Of a stretch of 64,000 nucleotides of DNA, positions 10,701-23,100 are shown piece after piece. Within the stretch, counting starts at the first letter, position 1; each line of letters starts with the position of its first letter. A program made the position numbers and the translations under genes. The stretch spans positions 26,897,371-26,961,370 of the forward strand of contig CM046859.1 of assembly GCA_025617745.1 (NCBI GenBank), in the 5' to 3' direction. Origin of the DNA: Heliocidaris erythrogramma (lineage: Eukaryota; Echinodermata; Echinoidea; Camarodonta; Echinometridae). Under the pieces are notes generated by a model. It ran no database searches. It was not told the origin of the DNA and worked only from the letters and a program-made list of their open reading frames with translations.

Positions 10701-13700
10701 TAATTGCATATTTAAAAAAAATGGTTTAAACAGTTCAAAAGTATTTGTAAACAAATTTCTAGTAAAAATAGTATGCTCGATCTGTAATGAAAATCACAAG
10801 TCGGAAAAAATTGGAACCAGCGTGATTCGAACCTGTCATCTACTCATGGGCGTCAATCCTCACAGGAATTCTATTCAAGTGGGGGGGACACCCTATTTGT
10901 TGCATCCAGGTGTGTCCCCCCCCCCACTTGAATAGAATTCCTGTGAGGATTGACGCCCATGCATCTACTGCTTGCCGGGCAGCGACTTAACCACCAGGCT
11001 ATTCTGGTTCACGCCCAAGTCACGATGAACTGGAATCAAATACCCAAGATCCTCTTCTTTCTGACTCATTAAAATTACTCAAAAGTAATTGATTATCTAT
11101 GTAGAATATCATTCATATTTGTGTGAGACAAATTTTATCTAGATAAGAAAGTATACTTTAGCTAAAATACTTGTTCAGGGCCTTCTTGCATAAAGAGTTG
11201 CGATTAAACGCAACTCAAAAAAATTAAATGCAAGTCCCAAATACGCAATCCTGATTGGTTGAAAATCAAGTTGCGTTTAATTTTTTGAGTTGCGATTAAC
11301 CCTCTTAGTCCCAAGCCATAAAAACCCCATTGAGTTAATAAACATCTTTGCACCTGGGGGACTAATGGGGTGTTGCAAGAAAGTTGCAATCAATTGCAAA
11401 TTGTAAAGCAAATTAGAACAACCATTCTGAATGGTTCAGGGTCTGCCCATTCAAGAAGATGCGCTTGCAACAATGATTTTGATTGGTCAGTACCGATCAG
11501 TTGCAACTTGCAATCAATCGCAACTTTCTTGCAACACCCCATAAGAGGGTTAAACGCAACTTTTTGTGCAAGAGGGCCCAGTTCATTTAGCTATATGTTT
11601 ACTTCATAATGCTAGGAATGTCAAAATAACCAAGAAAAACAAATACAAGGGGACTAATTAAATGTTGTTAACTTGTTTAATATTGAAGCCATTTTTAGCA
11701 TGTGTACATTCATGTGTACATTCATGATGCAATTTCCGTATTAGTAATGAAATACAGTAACCTGTAACCACTCATCCACACTAATTTTCCAGAATCAGAT
11801 GTCGGTCTGGACTTAGATTTTGGCACCCACGTGTCCAGGGCACCTGTTGGTGTCAAGCCAGAGGCGTCGATTCGTTCGGTAGAGATAAAGCATTGAGGGT
11901 CAAGGCAATGTTTGAAAAAAAAAAAACAATGCCTTGTCTATGTCGAACAAATCTATGCCTCTGTGTCAAGCCCTTAAATAGCAGTTGAATGTAATAGTTT
12001 GTAGGCACTTAACAGAGAAGTCTGCATTTAGTCCGAATGCTTTACAAAAATGCCCCAGTATATTTAAATATATTGTTTTTCAAGCCTGCCTGTGGTGCAG
12101 TGTAATGTCATAGCAATGGTATCACTCTTCCCTCCTTTGTTGATTTAGATGAGGAGAACAATAGAAGATGGTTATGACATCTACCTCAATGACGATGACA
12201 TCAGAGAAATGTAAGGAAACATCTACTTTGTATTTCCGTAAATTTTCAAATTTAAGGCAAGGAGACAAATAACAGTGATTACTGCTATAAGAACTAAAAA
12301 AATATGATTCCGTTCTTGATCTTTGTGAATGCTATAAAAAAAATCTTTTATGTAGAATTTAGAAAATAGAGGGGTGTCTGAGCATAGGGCTTCATCCCTA
12401 ATGCAGGTTAGGTAATCCTCAGGCAAGTTTTCAATTGTTGTAGGGCAGGTTGTGTTCCTAAAGTAGGACAGTAGCCCCCCCCCCCCCCCCCCCCCCAATA
12501 ACAAAAAAGAAGATAAATGTGTAAAATTTCTATCCATAAGTAAACTGGTATAAAGCAGAAAAGTTGTTGTCATTTCTCATGTAGGGTAAACTAAAATGGT
12601 CACCCTTCTGTATTTGAATGATATTAATTTGCATGCTTTGCAGTTCAATATAGCAACATACATGTATGTGAAGCAACAAAAAAATTAGAATCTCCTGTTC
12701 TACCTTTGCCTGCGGCCGTGGTGAAATGTATTATATCGCACAGGGAATTCTAAATTTGGATGTGAGTGTATACATGTATATGTACATGTATGTATTGAGG
12801 AAATATATGCATGCAATATACATAATACATGTATAAAATATTATATTAAATTTTGGGTATTTACAATCTTATCCCTTGTTTTCCCTCAAGTCATCCCTGA
12901 TTACCTGATTACCAGATTGCCTTCCGCATCAAGTGCAGGCTGCACTGCCGCTAAAACAATACAAACGATGGTTGCGCGCAAGGACCCATGGATGTGCTTC
13001 GTACGCAGTATTATACACTTCTGTATGTGATACACCATGCAAAAAAAAGATGATAATATTGCATGGTCGTGCACGTGAAATAAATTAATGAGTTTCACCT
13101 TTTCAGCTGATAGGATGCTGTCTAAGAAAAAACCTACATGTACATGTACCTTATATAATCAGATAATTTCTGAAATTGATCATTAATCAAATATTCATAA
13201 GAGGTTAACACAATAATCTATCAGTTTTTGTTTCACTAAGTCAAATATGAATATTAGCTATGTTATTTTTTCAATACAGGTACTTCCATCTCAAACTGGA
13301 TTTGAATGAGGATGGTAAGAATAATATTCCTCTCATTCCATTTTATATAACATGATATCTTGCTCAGAATTGCAAGTATTGGTACTGTAGTACAGAGTTG
13401 TAAGAAAGTGGTAGGAGGTGTTCTTCTCATGAATTTCACTCTGGCTCCAAAGGCTTCAAGTACAAACTGTGAGGCCAGAAAAAATATAGGTACTTTGCAG
13501 TTCAATTAATCATCCTTCTGCATGGTTCAACGTTATGATTATGAAACAGACAAGCTATCATCCATTGGGACTACTCACAAAATAGTAGAGCCAATTAAGT
13601 AAAAACTCATCAGTCATCATGTATTTATGATTCCTATATACCGGTACATGTACTTCAAGTTGATTGGAGCATATAGGTTGCAGATCAACAGTGGCATTGA

Positions 13701-16700
13701 GGGGGCACTGATGCCATGGGGTACTAACCTTACTAATGCAAGATAAAAAGGACATCCAGTGAAGGGAATGGTTTATATCATTTCCTTTTTTCTTTGTGTC
13801 TTTCCCCACTCCTTTCCTTTTGATCCCTTTCTCTTTTTTCTAATTCAGTTTCACCATTTATTTAAGGGCACATGCCCCCTGTGATACCCCCCCCCCCCCC
13901 CACCCCTCGCCCTCCATGGTGGCTCTGGTGGCCGATGTTGGTAGATGGATGAAATTCAAAAGTTGAGGGAAGGGTGTAGGAGGGGGAAGGGTCATATCAT
14001 CTACTTTTTATGTTACTTTCCCTTCTCTTTAAGTTTGTTCTCTTTTTCTCTTTTCTTTTTTTCTTTCGCCATTCGATTGTGGGAGCATGTGCCCCCCCCC
14101 CCCCACCCCCCTATAGCTATGTCACTGCAGATTAAGTCAATGTTGATTGAATGGATAATCAGGCATGCTGTACAATAAAATTAGCCTGTCATGTATCTAG
14201 ATCATGATGTTGATTAGCGTTCTTTGAAGCAACGTGGATACTGGACAAGATTAATTACCTACATGTACATCTAGCCATCTTCCAAATAGTGCACTTACAT
14301 GTACCCATACGGTTGGCATCAAGAACAAATCTATATCTATCTTTTATAGCATGAAGCTGTCAACCACTGTCGTATGTTTTCAGTAGGCAAAAATAGAGAG
14401 TACAGAGAGAGACAGAGACAGATATAGGAAGGGAGAGGGGGAAAAAGAATGTGGCGGAGATGAAACCGTCTGCCAGTAAGTCTAAATCCTGGATTCTCTC
14501 TTTCTTTTTTATTTGTAATCCTCATAAAATTATCACTGCCTTAATGAAGACAGTGTGTTCACAGAATGGATTTAGAACAAGTTTGTGGTGTTGGTCTAGT
14601 GTAAGTTAGTCTAACAGTGTATGTTATTACACGTTGTCGGATACAGTTTGACACACGCAGGCCATGAAGATATGATTGTGTGATCACAGCATAAATTTTA
14701 AATGCTTTCAAAGTGTTGATGCATTAATGTGAAGGCACTCATTCACTGTGTCCATACTCTTCAGGTTTACAAAGTAAAATTAATGTAAACCTGGCTTTCA
14801 GAATGTTGTCTGCACCCTACAGAATGATGACATCAAATTTCCTTCAAAATGACTGTACACTTCATCTTTGAAATGTGCAAACCAATTCAAAGTTTTGACA
14901 TTAGTATCTGATTTGTCATGAATGTCGTAGAATGTAATGTATTCAATTAAAAAATTCATCTTGAAAAAAGTTATCTATGGAAAATATTGTCCTTAAATTT
15001 TATTTGTTGAAAACAATTTCGTTTTCATTTGATATGTTTTTCTAGAGGTTTAGAACATCCATGTAGCAGTAGTATCTCAAACAATTTAAAATGGGTTAAT
15101 TAAAAGGACAGTTAATTTAATAGAAGTTCATTGCATTCTGAATCATGCACAAGCAGCATTGAAAAAAGTCCAAAATTCAATCATGAAAAGACTTTATAAA
15201 AAGACGTCACACTCTCGGTATAATCGGTATTTAATGAAGACATCAAATCTTTGCAGAAAATAAGCAGTTTGCTTCTGCATGTGACTGTGAGTCGGCAGTT
15301 AGCTGTGAATGAGCTGTGCAAGTGAGGCTTTATGGTATCATGCCTTATGGTATCATGAATAAATCAATATTGATCTTTTGTATGAACATTGATCTCGCAT
15401 TGTTGCAATTTAATTCATAAGTTCACGCTTGAATTACCAGTGTGATGCTATAGGGTACCCTTCTAAAGAATTATTTATTCTATATAACGAAGATACATGT
15501 ATGTCTGTTCCATCTCCAAATTTTACTCCCTACAAAAATTTGAGGTATCACTGAGTGTAAATTCACTCATTTCTCTTTAGAGAGTACTCAATATAAACAT
15601 ACTCAATGTTCACTCTTAAACCAGTAATCACTGATTTTTCTCCAGAGGGAGTGAAAATGGAGTGAAAATTCACTCTTTTTGTTAGAGAAAGTATCAGTGT
15701 CAGAGCTAGGATTCCGTGTAGGGGGTGTTTTAAGTTCGAAAAATGTGTAACATGCCAAAAAGGGGGATATATGCAACTTTCTATATTTTTTCTGGTAGAT
15801 GATGAATAGTAGTAGTATTAGTAGTAGAAGTAGTAGGAGAAGTGATGATTTATTGGCTGAATTGCAGAATCTTGTACACAATAAAAACAAAATCTTAAGT
15901 AATCATTTTTTTACATAAATATACAAACTGAATGATAAGGGCAACACATCAAATCAGAGACAATACATTGTGATTAAATGAAATAAATCAGTTATGCATG
16001 TAAGGTCAGATGATTAAAAATAACATAAACTAGGAACATTTCAGAAAAAAATTAATTACCGGTACACAATCATAGTCAACAATCATAGAACATAATGATA
16101 ACAATCAAAATATTTCATCATACTTCAGGCATAAACAAAACAGATCAATTCATCTTCAGAAGAGAGAATGAAAGTGGAGGACTGGTCAAGGTGAATACAA
16201 AAAGTAAAACTAAATTTGTCTAAAAAGAATCAGACATTTAAAGCAAACTCTATTGGAGATAGGTCTACAGGTGTGGTGTATATGAGTGACTCTTAACAGT
16301 TGGTCAAAAATTATGAACTTTTGTTTTTGCCTCCTCAGATTTTCTATATCAATACAGTAGCATAGCTGCAATCCATTCCTATTTTGGAGGAATGATTCCT
16401 GTTTTTTGACCTTCTTGTAATTATATCAACCTTTATAGATTCCTCCCTTTTCCTGAAAATCTGTCTGTAAAAGGCATACAAAATACATTGAATTCCTCAT
16501 TTTAACATGATGTATTCCTACTTTTTGCTGTGGAAGGTTGGCAAATATGGAGAAGGCTCACATATCTACCGGTATTCATATTGGGAGGGGGGGGGGGGTG
16601 GTAATGAGATCATCTCCCATCACACAATTAAAATAGATAGCCATGCATTTCTTTTCCATGGAACCGTTTTTGCCACTTGACAATATTCTTTACCTTTAAA

Positions 16701-17090
16701 TCTCCTTTGGGATTAAAAAGAAAAGTGAGAGCTCATCAAATTGAACAAAATAGGGAGTAATTACACTTGGGATGATCATCATGTATGCTTGATATACTGT
16801 ATTTTGGCCTGCTCAGTGAAAGGAAGAAAAATTGATTAATCAAGTGAGTGACGAAACAGGTGTCTGACTGGTGTGAGATATTGGAGCTCACACTTTGTTT
16901 CTAGCCGTCCGTGACTGGATATAGGCTTGCAGAAGATTCACAGCACGTTCTCACTCAGTTAAAATCGTCTAGCAAAACGTCAGTTGTCATTTTTGCAACC
17001 AGTCTCATAACTCTTTCAGTGCCGATGGCACGTATATGTGACAGATAGACTTGTCATTTTCATTCACCATTGGCTCGACCATTGGCGGAT

Positions 17091-17128
<38 letters not shown>

Positions 17129-20100
17129 TCCGGCCCGTGCCCCCCCCCCCCCCCCCCCCCCCCTTTTGGAAGAGAAGTATGAATTTTGAATTTTTTTTTT
17201 TTTTTGTGCTTGTCAGGGAATTATGGAGGGAAACTGGACCCCCATAACCCCTTACTGAGCGATTTTTGAGAAGCTGGCGAGACCAAAAAAATATGGGTCT
17301 ACCTTTTGACAAACTTTCATTTTTGTGCCCCCTCTTTTACTCAATCCTGGATCCGCCCCTGGGCTCGACCATATGAAAGGTATATGGTGGTCAATGTATA
17401 TCAAAATTTTGAGCATAAATCAAGTATTCTAAATATATGATTATAATTCTATGCTACCATAGAAATTTTAAGCGAAAATTTCAGATTTTAAAAAGATGTT
17501 ACCTTATTTCAACATTAAACAATAATATACAAAAATTAATGTGAAACCAATAATGAACCAATAATGAAAAAAAAAAGAAACTCAAATGTAATTTTCAATA
17601 ATTATTGTGCATAGAGTTGAGTATTAAAGTAATAATGTTTGGTATCATAAGAAATGGTGATAAATTTCCTGCAAGTTTTGTACACAATATTTTGTGAAAT
17701 AATAGATGGTTCATGAAGTGCAGACATCTGAAAAGCAAGCATTGATCACATTTTGGTAAAATTTTGAAGAGAGCTAAACCCCTTGGGACATTAAGAGTTA
17801 ATTGATGCTAAATCTGTTTTAACATTGGAGGAAACATGTATTCAATACAATATTGGCATAAAGCATTCTTACAGAATTTTTATACCAGCGCTTGACAAAC
17901 GGTGCACATGAACAGATGATGTAAATACATGTACACATAAAAAATAAAGTGATTGTTTGAATGGCTAATTATCACGACCTTTGCTCTCTATTATCATCAA
18001 AGCCATGGATGGAAGCTATGTTTGCCTTCTGTGTATCATGAACATAGCCTTGTACATGTACTTCAAATATTCATACATATTACATAGATAATTTATTCAA
18101 GTGGATAGTCATTCATTTTATTGAAGAATAGTAAAAATGCATTAATTACCAGACAGAATATATTCCATGGTAATACCTGCATCTTTTTAGTGTTTACCCA
18201 TATATTACTGTAATGAATAAAGCATTTATGAATATTATACGTGACAGTGGCCTAGAAAATTGTGCGAGTCATACATTTAGGTGCCAGAAATTGATCTCTG
18301 TAATTATAGAAATTGAAAAATCAGACGTGAGTATTGATATAAAGCATATTTATGGTTTCAAAAGGAAAAGCAGATGGGATGCTGCCAGATTTCTGAGTGT
18401 GTGTTTGTTGGTATCATCCTATGAGGGAATAAATTAGGCATGAAGTCACTGCAAAAAAAGAAGAAAAGGAACAATGGAAATACATGTAGGTGATAATCCA
18501 AATCATTTGTAGAGCACTAATAGACCTGAGAGAGAAAAGGGGCTAAAACATTGTTAAATACACATATTATTACGGTAGTTACAAATTTAAATGAATGAAA
18601 ACTTGAATTAATTTCAAATGTTAGTGCACTATCATTGCATTAGCTTCATTTGAAATGTGTACAAAATGGCTACAGCCTGCGAAACATGTCGGTCTCGCGA
18701 GCTTTCTGACACCTTTTTTTGGGGTTCACCAGACCAACATTGTCGGTCTTGTGGGCTGTTGGTCTCTTGGCCCCTCGATCAACTGGGATGACCCCTTACA
18801 AAAGGAGGATAAGAATGTAAACTGATCGAGCAAAATACTGCAGTCACCAATGAATGCGTACATGTAGGGCTATAATTCATTTAGAGTTAATCAGTTACAT
18901 TTCAATCAATCCAACTTCATCTCACCACCATTATCCCATTTATAAGCCTTTCTATTATTCATTCCTTATCAAATTAAACCTTGAATGAGAAAGATTAATC
19001 ACTGTGATACATTTAATGTTGTGTCTTTATCGAGGCAGTTTCAAACTGAACGTGACAAGAATTCTTCCAGGTAGCCAGGGTTCATTATTTATTTTATTAA
19101 AAAGCTCCACCTGGATACCTCTGAAACACACATCTCTAGAGGGTCTTCTGAGACGTTGTGAGAGTGATATAGTTTTCATCAAGACCGTTCACACCCACAA
19201 AATATGAGGTGGTGGAGCAGCACGGTCCAGTGTAAATGGGACCCTCGCTGTATGGCTGCTGTGAAGTGTTCGAACGGGGTGTACTTGTTTTTCCGAAGGT
19301 TCATTTTTCTGAAGTTTTGTTATTCCAAAAAATGATGTAGGGTTTTAATACAAGTGGGGTATATTGTAGAACACTGTTTTTATAAAGAGGGGAAATTGAA
19401 AAAGGATTCATAAATAACAAGTTGTCTCCCCAAAATTTTTTGTGTGTGTTTGTAGCTAAACTGGGGGGGGGGGGGGGGGGGGAGGGACTGTAGATGTTAG
19501 CAATCTGTCTCGCGGAGGCAAAATCGATGCATGTAATAAAGATTTAGCTCATTGTTACTTTAAATATGCATGCTCTTCGGCCCCTGTACAGTACATAATG
19601 CTGTAAACCACCTCAAACAAGAAGAAAAATTGCAAGCAGCAAAATTTCATGCAAATGAATGTCAAGATGCAATATTTTTAGGGTTATAAACATACACTGT
19701 AACTGTATGCAATAATGACCCTTACATTCAATGATATGTGTGTTAAAAGATAATTGCATCATACTTATTTAATTTTTGCCTCGATGGTTTTATTTTAATC
19801 GGTTTTCTGACTTGTGTCTGAATGGGTCTACTATGCATGCTCTATTTTTTTTTTTTTCAGTAGTGTGAATTGGGCCTTGGTTGCTGGATCTGGTGTTCTG
19901 GTTGAGATGATAGAGAGAGCCCAGGGGAAAGCCCCTCTGTGACACGCCTAGTGCATAATTGAGGTAGAAACCTACCCCCATTAAGGAAGGCATACATCAA
20001 GCACTCACTGGGTCATATGGTGGGGCATGCTATATTGTGGATATAGTGACAAAGCTAATAATAGAAGATAATTTCCAAGCAAATTAATTATTTTCCTATT

Positions 20101-23100
20101 TGTCATAGCAGTACAAAATGAGAGTTACTGTAATTTTCTCAAGGAAATCATTCCATATTTTTTAGCGTACGTAAAGAAAAGACCATTTCAAACGATATAT
20201 TAAAGAAGGTGTTTTCACTTCAATTTAATTACTTCTTGATTGTCATAGCAGTACAAAATGAAAGTTACTATAATTTTCTCATGAAAATTATTAGATTTTC
20301 TAGCATACATATAGCAAGAGTATTTAAGGTTATTCTAAAGAAGGTCTTGGCTCTGCAATTTCTTGATAGTCATAGTCCTATAAAATGAGAGTTACTATTA
20401 TTTTACTCAGTGAAATCATGAGACATTTTACCTTAAATATATAGAAAAGACCTTTACAAGGATAATCTTTATGTGACTAGGCTAATACAGAAGGTCTTTC
20501 CATTTAATTATTTCTTGACCAAAGTCATAAGACAGTGAAACTTGCACCCACCTTTACAGAAAGACCACCGGTCTACAAAGAATGTATTGTTGTTTCCCTT
20601 CAACAGTATTTCTCTTTGTAACCTGTATTTATGTAACCTGTACATAAAGACCATCTGCTTTAATAGTCATATTTTGGAGGTAGTCAACAACATTCTTATT
20701 GTAAGTTTTCTACTTTGTAATCAATTTTAAGTTCTTTATTGTTTATATCCAGAGTTATATGATTCTGTGAAGAGATTCTGTAGACTTCTTGTAGCACTGA
20801 GCAGTTCAAGCTTAACTGCCAACGGGAACCCGATGATCCCTGTATTAAGCTTATGGAAATAAGAGAATTCGGTAGTCAATGGGTTAATTTCATTATAAAG
20901 CCTTACGTAGAATATCTCATTAGTACTAACGCTTACAATGTACTTGATAAAGTACATAGTTGTGCTGGAGTTTTTACTGTCAATTACATGAAAAATTCAT
21001 AACGCTTGCTTTTTAAAAGACGGGTATCTTTTGACTTAACAACTGCATGGATATAATTTCTTGTTACTAGGCAGAGATGTTCGTAAAAACATAATTGTGC
21101 ATGTGTGCAAGGAGTTATGATCTTTCTTTCTTTGTTTGTTAAAATATGTATACATGCATTTTAACTTTATGCACTATTATTTTGTTTCTATTTTGTCAAG
21201 TCACAGCATAATATTTCTCCATTATAGTACATACTTGATGGCTTGCCCATGAAAATTTGCCAGCACTGAAGTAAAGATATTTTTATGTTAGAATTATCAG
21301 TGATAGAAGTCATTTTTTTAAATGTAATATAGATATATATATATATATATATATGATCAATATTTAAAAAAATCTTTTATCACATGAATTGATTTTGATA
21401 ATTTTCATTGAAAGATGATAACAAGAAATAGCTTGTTTTTCAGTTAACCAGACATGTCTTTTTTATACCTTTATTGATATGTAGATGTCATCATTGTGTA
21501 TGATGTGTTAATGGTAAACGAAAACTTGTACCATCTCAACCCATAAAGAGCAGAGAAGGCCAGCATTGGCTTCATAAATCCTATTTTCACAAGTTATGGT
21601 GTGGTATATACTCCTAGAATTACCACATATACTTTTGTTTAAAGACGTATTTCTCTAAACTTAAATGTGTGCCAAGCTGAAACAAGGTTTTAGAATTTCC
21701 AAAGTAGACTACGGTATGGCCCAAATTCATGTATTAAAGAGGTTTATTCTAACCCTTGGTTTAAACCTCCATACATGTATATGCGTGTGTCACCATATCC
21801 AGTACAGTGTAGGTGAGCAATAATATGCTTACACGTATACATACAAGTACTCTTGTTTACACTTACTTTAGTCCGCGGTTGATTTAAACCATGATTTAGA
21901 CCATGGTTTAGACCATGGGTTAATTACACCAACCTTGTGACTTCAAGGCATTGTTTAAGGCATTGTTTGATGCAAGGCTTTACACAAAACAGTGAATATC
22001 ATTATGGTTGAACATAAAACCCGAACGATTGTATATCATCCTCTGCAGATGTCAGTATGATTAAATATGCAGATGACACAGCTATATGGTCTGATTTGAA
22101 GAAACAATGAGCAAAATTATAAAGAAGAATTGCTTGTGTTTGAAAAATGGTGCGATGAGAACTTTTTGGTTTTAAATACTAGTAAAACGAATAGAGATGA
22201 TAACCGATTTCCGTTCTATGAAACAAAACAATGTAAATCCGATAACAATGAAGGGCAAGACTATAGAAGTAGTTGATAGTTTTAAGTACTTGGGAACAAC
22301 TGTTGACAATAAACTGTCATGGATCGACCAATGTCAGAATGTGTATGCAAAAGCACAGCAACGGTTATACTTTCTGAAAAAGATGTACTCATTTCACGTT
22401 GATAGGACAATTCTCCTGTTGTTCTACAAATCAGTAATTGAAAGCGTAATTCTGTCTAGTTGTGTAGTTTGGTTTGGAGCATGCAGAAAGGAGGACTTTA
22501 AACAATTGAAAAGAATCCCAGGCACGCGAAGAAATTGATAGGTGAAGAGACAAATTTGAATGAGGCATGTACCTCTCTGATTTTGAAACAGGCTGAAATT
22601 ATCTTTGAAAATACAAATCACCCTCTCCATTCCTATTATACTGTCATGCATTCTGGAAAACGGTTTCGATCGGTAGGTTTTCGTACAAATCGTTTTGGAA
22701 ACTCATTTATTCCGCTGTCAATCCGGGAATACAATAAACTCAAGTAACAAAGCTATACAATTATCGTCTCGTTACATGCAACTCACCAGACTAGACATTA
22801 TTGACTTGTTCAGCATATTGTCCTCATATTATTTATGTCGACTCTATATAGAGAGCTAATTTGTATACATACCATTGATCTAAACTTAAATTGAAAATCT
22901 TTCCTTTCTGATGAGTTTAGGCTGAAGTAATATGCTGATTGTAGTACGTATAATTTTGTATGTTTATGACCACATATGACCACATGTTCATAATTTGTGC
23001 AATTTTGTTTATTTATATGAATGTTTGTACTTTTGTAAGCCAACAGAGCAAATTTCCTTAATTGGACAAACAAAATTATCTATCTATACAAATTTAAGCT

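Noticed and set aside
17038-17312. Gly- and Pro-run open frames on both strands
   Set aside because: Produced by G and C homopolymers in a repeat element.
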